Assembly (NCBI GenBank): GCA_902588965.1
Contig: CACIRD010000003.1
Location: 62,001 to 126,000 of the forward strand
DNA: 64,000 nucleotides
Direction: 5' to 3'
From: an uncultured Pelagibacteraceae bacterium
GTDB taxonomy: Bacteria; Pseudomonadota; Alphaproteobacteria; Pelagibacterales; Pelagibacteraceae
The notes beneath the pieces were generated by a model, which saw only the letters and a program-made list of their open reading frames with translations, was not told the origin of the DNA and did no database searches. Of the stretch, positions 46,929 through 59,461 are shown piece by piece. Numbering within the stretch: the first letter of the stretch is position 1; every line of letters begins with the position of its first letter. The translations under genes were made by a program, and so were the position numbers.

Positions 46929-49333
46929 AATTTACAATTGAATGGCTTAAAGAACATTTAGACACCAAATTTAATGATCAAAAAATAATTGATAAACTAA
47001 CGAATGTTGGTTTAGAGGTTGAAAGTTTTGAAAACCAGACTTCTGAATTAGATGATTTTATAGTAGCTAAAATTGTAAACGCAGAAAAGCATCCCAATGC
47101 TGATAGGTTAAAGTTATGTGATGTAGATATCGGAAAAGATAAAACTGTTAAGGTTGTATGTGGTGCGCCTAATGCAAAGAATAATCTTTATACAGTATAT
47201 GCACCACCAGGAGCAATTATTCCAAAGAATCAAACCAAACTATCTGTCACAAAAATAAGAGGTGTAACTTCACATGGAATGCTTTGTTCAGAATCAGAGT
47301 TGAAACTGTCAAATAAAAGTGAGGGTATAATAGATTTAAATTCAAAGAAGTATATCAATCAAATAGGAAAAAAATTCTTTAAAAACAAAAATCCTAAAGT
47401 TATTGATATTTCAATTACGCCAAATAGAGCCGATTGTCTTGGAGTAAAAGGTGTAGCTAGGGATCTAGCTGCAGCTGGAGTAGGAAAATTAAAAAAAAAA
47501 AATGAGAGTAAAATTAAGTATAAAGGATCACAAAATATTAAGGTCAAAATTATCAATGATAAAAATCAAGGTTGCACCACATTCGGCAGTTGTTTAATTA
47601 AAGGAATAAAAAATACTGAAAGCCCAAAATGGTTAAAAGATAGAATAGTATCCCTGGGCCAAAAGCCAATCTCTGCAGTTGTTGATGTAACAAATTATAT
47701 AATGTTAGATCTTAATAGACCTTTACATGCTTATGACGCAGATAAAATCAAACAAGGTATAATTGTTAGAAATTCAAAAAAAGGTGAAAGCTTTGAGGCT
47801 TTAGATAATAGAAAATATACTTTGGAAGAAAATATGTGTGTAATATCTGACAAGTCTGGTGTTTTAGGCCTTGGTGGTATTATAGGTGGAACTAGATCAG
47901 GAACGGAACTTAAAACTGAAAATATACTTTTAGAATCTGCTTACTTTAAACCAAAATCAATAAGATTAACTTCCAAAAAACTTAATTTAGATTCGGATGC
48001 AAAATTTAGATTTGAGAGAGGCATTGACCCAAATTCAATTGAAGAAGGATTGATTAAAGCGGCAGAGTTAATCCAAAAAATTTGCGGTGGAACAATTAGC
48101 AAACTAGATATTGTAAAAAAAGAAAAATTTAAAAATACTCATATAAAATTCCCAATAGTTTTATTCCAAAATATAACTGGATTTAAAGTGGAATATAAAG
48201 AAATAAATAAAATTTTAAGCAACCTTGGATTTATAATTAAAAAAAATAAAAACAATCTAAACCTTATAGTACCTTCTTGGAGGCCTGATATTGAACAGCC
48301 TATAGATATTGTAGAGGAGATTGCTAGAATTAAAGGCTATGAACAAATTAAAACTAATTTACCAGAAAAAGTTAGAAATAAGCCAACCTTAAATAAAAAA
48401 CAAAAATTATTTCACTTTTTACAAAGGTCCGTCGCTTCAAAAGGTTATTTTGAGACAGTTACCTGGTCTTTCACCGACTCGAAAATAAATCAAATGTTCA
48501 AAGAAAATAAACAAGATGTAGAAATTTTAAATCCTATAAGCTCAGATTTAAATGTTCTTAGAAGCTCAATTTTCTCCAATTTAATTTTTTATTTAAAAAA
48601 AAACCTGGATAGAGATTATAAAGATTTGTCACTATTTGAAATTGGGCCAATATTTAAAGGTAAAAAGCCAGGTGAACAAGAAATTGTAATTGCCGCTTTG
48701 AAATCTGGAATGATGTCTCGACTTAGCTGGAATGAAAAAGAGAGAAAAGTTGATGTATTTGATGCTAAAAGAGATGTTATGCAAACTTTAGTCGAGGCAG
48801 GTTTTGATCAAAGTAAATTATATACAGAAATTAAAACACCAAATTATTATCATCCTGGAAAATCAGGTGCTATTTGTTTATATTCGGACAAAAATGAGCC
48901 AGTGGCTTATTTTGGAGAAATTCATCCAAATATCATTCAAAAACTAGATATAAAAACAGAGGCACTTATATTGTTTGAAATTTATTTAGACAAAATTAAA
49001 GAAAATAATATTAACATTAAGGATCAAAAAACGAAATTCGAATTTTCAGATTTTCAAAAGTCCGAGAGAGATTATGCTTTTATAATTGATAAAAATCTAA
49101 AGGCCCAAGATTTAGTTAAAATTATATCAGAAATAGATAAGAGTATTATAAAGAATGTAAAAATTTTTGATGTGTATGAAGGCCAGAATATTTCAGAAAA
49201 TAAAAAATCAGTTGCACTTAATGTTACTATACAGTCTCCAAATAAAACTTTGACAGATGAAGATTTGGAAAGAATTAATAAAATAATCATTACAACAGTA
49301 GAAAACAAAACTGGTGCAAAACTGAGATCATAA
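46925..49333 (+). CDS. pheT: Phenylalanyl-tRNA synthetase beta subunit
   Basis: The 802-residue beta chain contains the EMAP-like tRNA-binding domain (about 40-150; [21 protein letters not shown]), the B3/B4 editing domain, the B5 domain with [21 protein letters not shown], the inactive synthetase-like core ([12 protein letters not shown]), and the C-terminal anticodon-binding domain starting [14 protein letters not shown]. It overlaps pheS by 4 bases and lepA by one base. Confidence 0.96.
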   Translation: MKFTIEWLKEHLDTKFNDQKIIDKLTNVGLEVESFENQTSELDDFIVAKIVNAEKHPNADRLKLCDVDIGKDKTVKVVCGAPNAKNNLYTVYAPPGAIIPKNQTKLSVTKIRGVTSHGMLCSESELKLSNKSEGIIDLNSKKYINQIGKKFFKNKNPKVIDISITPNRADCLGVKGVARDLAAAGVGKLKKKNESKIKYKGSQNIKVKIINDKNQGCTTFGSCLIKGIKNTESPKWLKDRIVSLGQKPISAVVDVTNYIMLDLNRPLHAYDADKIKQGIIVRNSKKGESFEALDNRKYTLEENMCVISDKSGVLGLGGIIGGTRSGTELKTENILLESAYFKPKSIRLTSKKLNLDSDAKFRFERGIDPNSIEEGLIKAAELIQKICGGTISKLDIVKKEKFKNTHIKFPIVLFQNITGFKVEYKEINKILSNLGFIIKKNKNNLNLIVPSWRPDIEQPIDIVEEIARIKGYEQIKTNLPEKVRNKPTLNKKQKLFHFLQRSVASKGYFETVTWSFTDSKINQMFKENKQDVEILNPISSDLNVLRSSIFSNLIFYLKKNLDRDYKDLSLFEIGPIFKGKKPGEQEIVIAALKSGMMSRLSWNEKERKVDVFDAKRDVMQTLVEAGFDQSKLYTEIKTPNYYHPGKSGAICLYSDKNEPVAYFGEIHPNIIQKLDIKTEALILFEIYLDKIKENNINIKDQKTKFEFSDFQKSERDYAFIIDKNLKAQDLVKIISEIDKSIIKNVKIFDVYEGQNISENKKSVALNVTIQSPNKTLTDEDLERINKIIITTVENKTGAKLRS

Positions 49334-51138
49334 TGTCTGCATTAGATCATATAAGAAATTTCGCAATTATTGCACATATTGATCATGGCAAATCAACAAT
49401 TGCTGATAGAATAATCCAGAGATGCGGAGGACTTAGTGACAGAGAAATGAAGGCACAAGTATTAGATTCTATGGAAATAGAAAGAGAAAGAGGCATCACT
49501 ATAAAAGCACAAACCGTCAAGCTGAATTATAGGTCAAAGAATGGAAAGGAATATATATTAAATATTATAGATACACCTGGACATGTAGATTTTAGTTATG
49601 AAGTTAGTAGATCTTTATATGCTTGTGAAGGTTCAATTTTGATTGTCGATAGTACCCAGGGTGTTGAAGCTCAAACATTAGCAAATGTTTATCAAGCACT
49701 AGATATAAATCATGAAATAATTCCAATTTTAAATAAAATCGATTTACCAGCTTCAAACATTGACAAAACAAAACAACAAATAGAGGATGTAATAGGTATT
49801 GATACTCAAAATGTTGTGCCATGTTCTGGAAAAACTGGTGAAGGAATAGATGAAATTTTGGAACAAATAATACAAACTTTACCACCACCTAAAGGTTTTC
49901 AAAATGAAAATTTAAAGTGTTTGTTAGTAGATAGTTGGTATGATTCCTATTTAGGTGTTGTTACACTTGTCAGGGTTATTGATGGAACTCTAAAAAAGAA
50001 CATGAAAATTAAAATGATGTCGACTAATCAAGAATATGTGGTTGAAAAAGTTGGAGTATTCACGCCTAAACCAAAAGATATAGAAGAATTAAATTGTGGT
50101 GAGATAGGATTTATAATTACTGGAATTAAAAATCTTTCTGATACTAAAGTCGGTGACACAATATGTGACGCAATCAAACCAATTAAAAATGCCTTACCAG
50201 GATTTAAACCTAGTAAACCAGTAGTATTTTGTGGTCTATTTCCTGTTGATAGTTCAGAATATCAAAAATTAAAAGATGGATTAGCAAAACTTCAACTTAA
50301 TGACTCAAGTTTTTCATATGAAGCCGAGTCTTCTTCTGCTTTAGGATTAGGCTTTAGATGTGGGTTTCTTGGACTTTTACATTTGGAAATTATAACAGAA
50401 AGATTAGAAAGAGAGTTTGATATAAACTTACTTACAACTACACCAGGCGTTGTTTATAAGGTTCACCTAAACAAAGGTGAAGTTTTAGACTTGCAGAATC
50501 CATCAAATTTACCTGATCCAACTTTAATTAAATTAATTGAAGAACCTTGGATCAAAGCAACCATTATTACACCCGATCAATATTTGGGTTCTGTTATGAA
50601 ATTATGCCAAAATAAAAGAGGTGTTCAAACTAATTTAAATTATTCAGGAAATAGAGCAGTTTTAAACTATGAAATTCCTTTGAATGAAGTTGTATTTGAT
50701 TTTAACGATAGAATTAAATCCTTAACTAGTGGATATGCAAGTTTTGATTATGAGATAATTGGACACAAGGAAGGAGATTTGGTTAAATTAAGTATTTTAG
50801 TTAACACTGAACAGGTTGATGCACTCTCAATGATGGTGCATAAAGATTTTGCACAATCCATTGGCAGAGAAGTTTGTGAAAAATTGAAAGATTTAATTCC
50901 AAGACATAACTTCATGATACCGGTTCAAGCCGCAATAGGAGGTAAAATAATAGCCCGTGAAACAATAAAAGGTTTTAAAAAAGACGTTTTAACTAAAATT
51001 CATGGTGGTGGAGCAAGAGATAGGAAAAGAAAATTACTAGATAAACAAAAAAAAGGCAAAGCAAGATCCAAACAATTTGGTAAAGTTGAAATACCTCAAG
51101 AGGCATTTATTGGAGTTTTAAGAATTAACAAAGATTAA
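49333..51138 (+). CDS. lepA: Elongation factor 4 (LepA)
   Basis: LepA is a translational GTPase that acts on stalled ribosomes or in initiation. The G domain shows [14 protein letters not shown], the switch [14 protein letters not shown] and NKIDLP. The LepA-specific C-terminal domain ends with [25 protein letters not shown]. The length is 601 residues. It is coupled to pheT (TAATG) and lies 4 bp ahead of the Gfo/Idh oxidoreductase gene, which marks the start of an accessory-type block. Confidence 0.97.
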   Translation: MSALDHIRNFAIIAHIDHGKSTIADRIIQRCGGLSDREMKAQVLDSMEIERERGITIKAQTVKLNYRSKNGKEYILNIIDTPGHVDFSYEVSRSLYACEGSILIVDSTQGVEAQTLANVYQALDINHEIIPILNKIDLPASNIDKTKQQIEDVIGIDTQNVVPCSGKTGEGIDEILEQIIQTLPPPKGFQNENLKCLLVDSWYDSYLGVVTLVRVIDGTLKKNMKIKMMSTNQEYVVEKVGVFTPKPKDIEELNCGEIGFIITGIKNLSDTKVGDTICDAIKPIKNALPGFKPSKPVVFCGLFPVDSSEYQKLKDGLAKLQLNDSSFSYEAESSSALGLGFRCGFLGLLHLEIITERLEREFDINLLTTTPGVVYKVHLNKGEVLDLQNPSNLPDPTLIKLIEEPWIKATIITPDQYLGSVMKLCQNKRGVQTNLNYSGNRAVLNYEIPLNEVVFDFNDRIKSLTSGYASFDYEIIGHKEGDLVKLSILVNTEQVDALSMMVHKDFAQSIGREVCEKLKDLIPRHNFMIPVQAAIGGKIIARETIKGFKKDVLTKIHGGGARDRKRKLLDKQKKGKARSKQFGKVEIPQEAFIGVLRINKD

Positions 51139-51142
51139 AATT

Positions 51143-52162
51143 ATGGAGAAGGTAAATTGGGGGATAATTGGTCTTGGCAATGTAGCTAATAAATTTGCTG
51201 ATTCATTTAAATTTTCATTAAATGCAAAGTTATTAGGTATTTCTAGCAATTCGCAAGATAAACTTATTAAGTTTAGTGAAAGATTTAAAATTAAAAATCA
51301 GTATTGTTTTAGTAATTACGAAGATATTTTAAAATGCAACAAGATAGATATAATTTATATTGCACTGCCTAATTCTCTCCATTTTAATTTAATTAAAAAA
51401 TGCATAAGTTACAAAAAGAAATTTTTAGTTGAAAAACCGGCTACTATTAATTTTTTTGAAATTAACGAAATTTTTAAGAAATATGAAAAAGAAAACTTTT
51501 TTTTCTCAGAAGCTTTTCCTTACAGATATCATCCACAATTATTGAAAATTATTAATTTAATAAAAAAAAATAAAATTGGAAAACTAGTTTCTATGGAGTC
51601 TTTTTTTGGTAACGATATTTTAACTTCTTTTAACTTTTTTGGATTAAAAATTAAAAAAAAAATTAATAAACTCAATAGATTGTATAATAAAAACTTAGGA
51701 GGTGGTGCCATTTTAGATCTTGGATGTTACCCAGTTTCCTTAAGCACTCTTATTGCACCTTTGTCATCAAAATTTAAAAAAGTTAATTTAGTAAATAAAA
51801 AAAAATTAATAGGTTCATCTGGAGTAGATATAGACTCATACGCTGAACTAATTTTTGATAATGGATTTACCTCAAAAATTGGAGTTTCATTTACGAAAAA
51901 TTTAGGAAGACAAACTAAAATTAAAGGAACAGAGGGTGAGATCATAATACAAGATACATGGTTTTCAGAAATTCCATATCTGATTATAAAAAAGAATAAT
52001 GTTGAAAAAGTTGAAATTGATATTGCTAAAAACCTTTATGCTCATGAAATTGATTTTATAAGCAAATGCGTATTAGATGGAAAAGGTGTAATTGAATATC
52101 CAGGCATAACATTAAATGATACAGTTCAAAATATGAAAATTATAGACGAGTGGATTAAATAA
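51143..52162 (+). CDS. Gfo/Idh/MocA-family oxidoreductase
   Basis: A 339-residue NAD(P)-dependent sugar or inositol dehydrogenase-like protein. The Rossmann motif is WGIIGLGNVANKFADSF, and the family EKP signature occurs as FLVEKPATIN. The second domain (FSEAFPYRYHPQL, GGGAILDLGCYP) is normal. It lies directly downstream of lepA and upstream of a GT17 gene by 2 bp. Gfo/Idh proteins near glycosyltransferases often prepare nucleotide sugars, but the substrate cannot be named. Confidence 0.88.
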   Translation: MEKVNWGIIGLGNVANKFADSFKFSLNAKLLGISSNSQDKLIKFSERFKIKNQYCFSNYEDILKCNKIDIIYIALPNSLHFNLIKKCISYKKKFLVEKPATINFFEINEIFKKYEKENFFFSEAFPYRYHPQLLKIINLIKKNKIGKLVSMESFFGNDILTSFNFFGLKIKKKINKLNRLYNKNLGGGAILDLGCYPVSLSTLIAPLSSKFKKVNLVNKKKLIGSSGVDIDSYAELIFDNGFTSKIGVSFTKNLGRQTKIKGTEGEIIIQDTWFSEIPYLIIKKNNVEKVEIDIAKNLYAHEIDFISKCVLDGKGVIEYPGITLNDTVQNMKIIDEWIK

Positions 52163-52164
52163 AC

Positions 52165-52974
52165 ATGAAAAGTAAAATTTTTGACTGTGTTACCTTTTTC
52201 GATAATAATTTCATGTTCGATTTAAGATATAATATTCTTAAAAATTTTGTTGATTATTTTATTATTTGTGAGTCTATTTTTGATCATAGGGGGAGTCCAA
52301 AAAAAAAAAATTTTATTAAAAAAAAATTTTATGATGAAACAAAAATAAAATATTTCTTATTAGAAAAACCTTTTCCAAAAAATACCTCAATATGGGAAAA
52401 CCAAGCAATTCAGAGAGAATTTTTGTTAAAAAGTACTAATGAATTGGCTAGTGATGAAGATTATATTTTTTTTTCTGACCCTGATGAAATTCCAAACCCT
52501 CATGTATTAGAAAATCTAAATCTAAAAAAAAAATATGGTATTTTTATGCAAAAATGTTTCAACTATAAATTTAACCTTTTTAATCAGTTTGAGAGCCCAT
52601 GGGAGGGCTCCAGAGTTTGTAAAAAAAAAAATCTAAAATCAATTGATTTTATGAGACAAAAAGTGAAAAAAAAAAATTTAAATTATAGATTTTATAGAAT
52701 TGATAAGGAGAGAAGTGTCCAAATTTTTGACAATGCTGGTTGGCATTTTAACAACGTTCTAACTCCTGAAGAAATTTCTTTAAAATTAAAAACTTTTGCA
52801 CATGAAGAGTTTGCTGATAAAAAATTTTCTTCTATATCATCAATTGAAAAAAATATTAAAAATAGAAATGACCTGTTTGGCAGAGGCCATAAATATCAAA
52901 TAGTTGAGCTTGATGATACATTTCCAAAATATATTTTGAATAATTATGAAAAGTTTAAAGATTTTATAATATGA
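52165..52974 (+). CDS. GT17-family glycosyltransferase
   Basis: A 269-residue protein matching the GT17 pattern (related to eukaryotic N-acetylglucosaminyltransferase III): KIFDCVTFFDNNFMFDLRY at the start, YFIICESIFDHRGSPKKKNF, the DxD-like FFSDPDEIPNPHVLENL, and AGWHFNNVLTPEEISLKLK in the C-terminal half. Lys and Asn runs are frequent. It overlaps the next gene by 4 bases, so the two are probably coupled. It likely adds a sugar to a surface glycan or lipid. Confidence 0.8.
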   Translation: MKSKIFDCVTFFDNNFMFDLRYNILKNFVDYFIICESIFDHRGSPKKKNFIKKKFYDETKIKYFLLEKPFPKNTSIWENQAIQREFLLKSTNELASDEDYIFFSDPDEIPNPHVLENLNLKKKYGIFMQKCFNYKFNLFNQFESPWEGSRVCKKKNLKSIDFMRQKVKKKNLNYRFYRIDKERSVQIFDNAGWHFNNVLTPEEISLKLKTFAHEEFADKKFSSISSIEKNIKNRNDLFGRGHKYQIVELDDTFPKYILNNYEKFKDFII

Positions 52975-53819
52975 ATTTACTAAGCTTTTATAAAATTTAT
53001 TATAGGCACAGGATTGTAAAAGCAAATATTTTTCTCAAATTTTATCTGTTTATTATTTTGCCAATTAGATATTTATTAAATTTACCTTTTTTCCCTAAAA
53101 GAATTAATTTGGATATATATTCAAAAAAAAATCAATACCTATTTCAAAAAGATTTAAATTATTTATTTGAGTTTTTTAATAGTGACAAGGGAAATTTTTA
53201 TATTGATCAATATATTCAACCAATTAAAAAAACTTCTTTAAAGATCAATGCTCATGGATATTCCCCATTTTATGAAAAATACTTTGTATTAAAGAAAGAG
53301 GAAAAAATAAATATCCTTGAATTAGGATCTTTTTACGGAAACGCATCAGCAAGCTTATATTACTATTTTAAAAATTCAAAAATTTACTCTGGTGATGTGT
53401 TACCTGACTTGTTTAGATATAAATCAATTAGAATTAAAAATTTTTTAATAGACACCTCAAGTGAAATTTCTATTACTCAAAATTTATTAAATCTAGATAG
53501 AAATTATGATATAATAATTGAAGATGCATCACATTCTCTAAAAGATCAAATAATAAGTTTATTCTTACTTTTTAAAAAAATTAATCCAAATGGTTTATTT
53601 ATATGCGAAGAATTAGACTTCCCCGAGACAAGGAAAGATATGAATCCTAACAATGAATATCCTGATTTAAAAACAATTTTATTGAATATTAAAAATAAAA
53701 AGGATTTTAATTCAAAATATATTAAGCAGGAGGATAAAATATATTTTTTAGAAAATTTTAAAAATATTGAATTATACAAAGGCAAGTATAATGAAGTCGC
53801 TATAATAGAAAAAAAATGA
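52971..53819 (+). CDS. Class I SAM-dependent methyltransferase
   Basis: A 282-residue protein. The N-terminal part has a hydrophobic segment (FYLFIILPIRYLLNLPFF) that might associate with the membrane. The C-terminal part is a Rossmann-like methyltransferase with motif I INILELGSFYGNASASLYY, DVLPDLFR, and the acidic post-motif IIIEDASHSLKDQI. NPNGLFICEELD matches methyltransferases of the macrocin O-methyltransferase-like type often found in glycan clusters. tRNA-Ser follows 15 bp after the stop. Confidence 0.75.
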   Translation: MNLLSFYKIYYRHRIVKANIFLKFYLFIILPIRYLLNLPFFPKRINLDIYSKKNQYLFQKDLNYLFEFFNSDKGNFYIDQYIQPIKKTSLKINAHGYSPFYEKYFVLKKEEKINILELGSFYGNASASLYYYFKNSKIYSGDVLPDLFRYKSIRIKNFLIDTSSEISITQNLLNLDRNYDIIIEDASHSLKDQIISLFLLFKKINPNGLFICEELDFPETRKDMNPNNEYPDLKTILLNIKNKKDFNSKYIKQEDKIYFLENFKNIELYKGKYNEVAIIEKK

Positions 53820-53834
53820 GATAATTCAAACGAT

Positions 53835-53924
53835 GGAGAGATGGCCGAGCGGTTTAAGGCGCACGCTTGGAAAGCGTGTAAACGGGAAACCGTTTCGAGG
53901 GTTCGAATCCCTCTCTCTCCGCCA
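53835..53924 (+). tRNA. tRNA-Ser (anticodon GGA)
   Basis: The acceptor GGAGAGA pairs with TCTCTCC, then G and CCA. The anticodon arm CACGC-TTGGAAA-GCGTG gives GGA (codons UCC, UCU). The long variable arm AACGGG-AAA-CCGTTT identifies a class II serine tRNA. It lies in the middle of the glycan-type block, 15 bp after a methyltransferase gene. Confidence 0.96.
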
Positions 53925-53977
53925 AATTCATATACAATTTGTTAAGGGAATAAATTATTGTATAGTAGGTTTCATTA

Positions 53978-54793
53978 ATGGATAGAGAGATAACTGTAAT
54001 ACTAACACTTTATAAAACACCATATAATTTACTATATTCATTAAGGCAGTATAAAAAATACAAAGTAATAATTTTTGAGCAAGCACCCAATAAAGATTCA
54101 AAAAAAAAAATAGAAAAGGTATCAAATATTAAATTTGATTATTATTCTTCAAAAAAAAATATTGGCTTACCAAAAGCCTCAAACTTTTTATTATCAAAGG
54201 TACAAACTAGATATTTATTATTTACTCAACCAGATATAAAAATTGATAACAAATCTATTATAAATCTAAAAAAATCATTTAAAGTAAATAAAAATGTAAT
54301 TTTATCGAGCCCAACTTATTCAAAAAAAAGAACAAAAATTAAAAAAAGTTTATTGAAAAATTACATCGAAAAGACAAGATTAAACATGGCATGTGTTTTA
54401 TGTGATACAAAAAAACTCAAAAAGATAGGATTTTTTGATGAGGATTTTTTTCTTTACTGGGAAGATGTTTTTTTGATGAAAAAAATAAATTTTTCAAGAT
54501 TTAAAATGATTCAGGTACTCGACTCTTATGCAGTACACTCAGGAAGCAAATCATCAATAAAGGATTATAAAGTTAATTTTATAAGAAACTCTAATTTTAA
54601 ATATGGAGAATTTTTATTTGATTTTAAAACTAGAAAGTTTAGAAGTCTAAAAATGATAAGACAGATAATTCAAAATATTTTATATTCTTTTATAAACTTG
54701 TTATTTTTTAAAAAGGAAAGTTTACTAAATAATTTATCAAATATATATGGCATTTATAAATTTATTATATTTTTTTTAATAAGACATAAATAA
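53978..54793 (+). CDS. GT2-family glycosyltransferase
   Basis: A 271-residue GT-A glycosyltransferase with the N-terminal EITVILTLYKTPYNLLYSL and the NIGLPKASNFLLSKVQTRYL region. The nucleotide-binding acidic motif lies in LLFTQPDIKIDN (Q-P-D replacing D-x-D). IGFFDEDFFLYWEDVFLMKK is the usual catalytic-base ED region of rhamnosyl/galactofuranosyl-like GT2 enzymes. The C-terminus has a hydrophobic segment (FIIFFLI). It overlaps the next methyltransferase by one base (TAATG). Confidence 0.85.
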   Translation: MDREITVILTLYKTPYNLLYSLRQYKKYKVIIFEQAPNKDSKKKIEKVSNIKFDYYSSKKNIGLPKASNFLLSKVQTRYLLFTQPDIKIDNKSIINLKKSFKVNKNVILSSPTYSKKRTKIKKSLLKNYIEKTRLNMACVLCDTKKLKKIGFFDEDFFLYWEDVFLMKKINFSRFKMIQVLDSYAVHSGSKSSIKDYKVNFIRNSNFKYGEFLFDFKTRKFRSLKMIRQIIQNILYSFINLLFFKKESLLNNLSNIYGIYKFIIFFLIRHK

Positions 54794-55974
54794 TGATAAA
54801 AAAATTTTTAGATTTGGGCCTTCAACCTTTAGCAAATTCTTATATTAAAGAAAAAGATTTAAATAAAAGAGAGAGCAAGTTCAGGCTCGAAGTAATGTTT
54901 AATAGTAAAAATTACTTAGTATCGATAAATAAAAAAATTGCGACGAATAAAATGTTTAACTCAGATTATCCATATAGATCTTCACAATCAAATACAATGA
55001 AAAATTCTTTTAAAAAAATTGCTGAAGAAATTAAAAAAAGATTTAAACCAGAATTTATTATTGAAATAGGAAGTAATGATGGAGCATTTTTATTTAATTT
55101 TAGAAGACAAAAAATACTAGGCATAGAGCCATGTAAAAATATAGCCAAAATAACTACTAAAAAAAAATATAAAACTATTGACGAGTATTGGACAAAAAAA
55201 TTAGCAAAAAAAATTACAAAAAAAAATAAAGCAGATCTTATTTATTCAGCTAATACATTAAGTCACATAAAAAATTTAGAGGAAACTTTTGGAGCTATAA
55301 ATCTAGCATTAAGTAAAAGAGGTGTATTGGTAATGGAAGGACCATCTTTGCTACCTTGCGTAAAAAATAATAGCTATGATCAATTTTATTGCGAGCATGT
55401 ATATGTATTTTCTACTATTTCTTTGATAAATATTTTAAAAAAATATGGTCTTGAAATTTTTGATATAAAGAATTTAAAAACTCATGGAGGATCTTCGAGA
55501 TATTTTATAAAAAAAATATCTAATATCGAAATTAAAAAAAAAAAAATAGTTTTTCAAGAAATTAAAAAAGAAAAAAAATACGGATTAAATAGATTTAAAA
55601 CATTTAAAAATTTTGCGAAAAGAGTAAACAAATCAAAAAAAGATTTGATAACAATTTTAAAAAAATTAAAAAAAAATAAAAAAAAAGTAATAGGATATGG
55701 TGCAACAGCAAAATCATGCACAGTCTTGAATTTTTGTAAAATTAACTCTAATCAGATAGATTATTTTATAGATACAACTCCAGATAAAGTAAATAAGTTC
55801 TTACCAGGAAGTAAAATCTTCATTAAAAAATATAAAAAATTACAAAAAAACCAAGTAGATGTAGTTTTTTTAGGAGCTTGGAATTTTAAAGATGAAATTT
55901 TTAAAAAAGAGAAATTATTTAGAAAAAAAGGTGGAAAATTTTTAACACATGTTCCAAAAGTAAGATTAATTTAG
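54793..55974 (+). CDS. C-methyltransferase-like protein with reduced N-terminal zinc domain
   Basis: A 393-residue protein of the sugar C-methyltransferase type (Methyltransf_13/14 pattern). The SAM motif is FIIEIGSNDGAFLFNF. The C-terminal Rossmann-like domain starts KVIGYGATAKSCTVLNFCKI and continues IDYFIDTTPDKVNKFLPGSKI. The usual N-terminal zinc-binding part with CxxC pairs is shortened: the protein starts FLDLGLQPLANSYI and no Cys pair precedes or follows it. It is the last gene of the glycan-type block, before the gyrB promoter region. Confidence 0.78.
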   Translation: MIKKFLDLGLQPLANSYIKEKDLNKRESKFRLEVMFNSKNYLVSINKKIATNKMFNSDYPYRSSQSNTMKNSFKKIAEEIKKRFKPEFIIEIGSNDGAFLFNFRRQKILGIEPCKNIAKITTKKKYKTIDEYWTKKLAKKITKKNKADLIYSANTLSHIKNLEETFGAINLALSKRGVLVMEGPSLLPCVKNNSYDQFYCEHVYVFSTISLINILKKYGLEIFDIKNLKTHGGSSRYFIKKISNIEIKKKKIVFQEIKKEKKYGLNRFKTFKNFAKRVNKSKKDLITILKKLKKNKKKVIGYGATAKSCTVLNFCKINSNQIDYFIDTTPDKVNKFLPGSKIFIKKYKKLQKNQVDVVFLGAWNFKDEIFKKEKLFRKKGGKFLTHVPKVRLI

Positions 55975-56094
55975 TTTTTCACCGTATTTATTAAAACTAG
56001 AAAAAAAAATAACAAAACAGCAAATTATTATTGAAATACAACGCTTATTTAAGGTTGTAGCATAACTGTATTTTATTAAATTTTTAAAAAATGG

Positions 56095-56100
56095 TATACT
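56095..56100 (+). promoter_or_regulatory. Putative -10 element of gyrB
   Basis: TATACT, preceded by TGG in an extended -10-like context, lies 22 bp before the gyrB ATG. No good -35 is seen at the expected spacing, and the leader would be very short. The 148-bp gap from 55975 holds nothing else I can support. Confidence 0.35.
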
Positions 56101-56122
56101 TTTTTTTTTCCAAAAAAAATAA

Positions 56123-58179
<2,057 letters not shown>

Positions 58180-58180
<1 letters not shown>

Positions 58181-59457
58181 TGAGGTTACCTAAGACTTCA
58201 ATAAACTTATATTCACTCAATAAATCTACTTATGTAAAACTAAGATGGATTGCATATACTGGTCAGCTCATCTCAGTTTTGATCGTAGAATTCATATTAA
58301 ATTTTAAATTTAATTATTTTTATTGTATTTCCATTATTTTTTTTAGCGTTCTAACTAATATTTATTTACAATTAAAAATAAAAGAAAATCAAATTAATAA
58401 TTTTACTTCAACTCTTTTTTTAAGCTATGATATTTTTCAATTAGGCCTGCTATTTTTCATCACTGGAGGTATAACAAATCCTTTTATATTTTTAATAATA
58501 GTTCCAGCTGTATTTTCATCTCAATATTTGAGTTTAATGAGTTCGGTAATTTTAGTTGTATTCATAACTTTAGTTTTAATAATTTTATCATTTTTTTATT
58601 TTGAACTTCCTCATCCTGGTCAACTGCATTTTCATATCCCTGACTACTATCTATATTCAATTCCTTTATCTATATTTATAGGATTATTATTTTTAGTTTA
58701 TTTCGGAGTTAAATTTGGTGAGGAAAGCAGAATTAGAAAAAAAGCTTTTGATAAGATTCAAGAATTTGTAGCAAAGGAGAATGAACTTCTTTCGCTTGGA
58801 GGCCAAGCTGCTGCAGCTGCCCATTCACTTGGCACACCACTTTCAACAATTTTATTAACTGTTACAGAATTAAAAAAAGAATTTTCAAACAATAGCAAAA
58901 TACAAAAAGATTTAGATTTATTAGTTAGTCAAAGTAAAAGATGTAGAGAAATTTTAAAAAAATTAACTTTAGAACCAAATATTGATGATAGTTTTATTGA
59001 ATCTAACTTGTCATTACTTGACTACTTAAAAGAAATTGTTAGATCTTATGAAGAAATCAGCAAAAAAAAATTTAAAATTAATTCAGAAAAATATAAATAT
59101 CCAATTAATACTGGAAAATCTTCAGAGATTATGTATGGACTAAGAAACTTTATTGGTAATGCCAATAAATTTAGTAAAAATAAAATTGATATATTTATTT
59201 TAAGTGATCAAAAAATAACTCAAATTATAATCCAAGACGATGGACCAGGTTTTCCAGAGGATTTAATTAATAAACAAAAATTAGGTCAGCCTTATATTAG
59301 ATCAAGTAATGAAAAAGCAGGACTAGGTCTTGGAACATTTATTGGCAAAACTTTGTTGGAAAAAAATTATGCAAATATAAAATTTTCAAATTTCAAAAAA
59401 AGTGGTGGAGCAAAAGTAGAAATTAGATGGATAAATAAAGATTTAAGATTAGTATAA
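58180..59457 (+). CDS. regB: RegB/PrrB/ActS-like redox sensor histidine kinase
   Basis: A 425-residue membrane sensor kinase. About six transmembrane segments lie in the first 190 residues. The quinone-binding GGITNPF motif of RegB proteins sits in FFITGGITNPFIF. The phosphorylated His is in AAAAHSLGTPLSTI. The redox Cys position corresponds to SKRCREILKKL. The ATPase lobe has GNANKFSKN, DDGPGFPEDL and GLGLGTFIGK. RegB controls respiratory and other genes through the regulator RegA, which is not in the window. It is coupled to gyrB (TAATG). Confidence 0.88.
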
Positions 59458-59461
59458 TATT

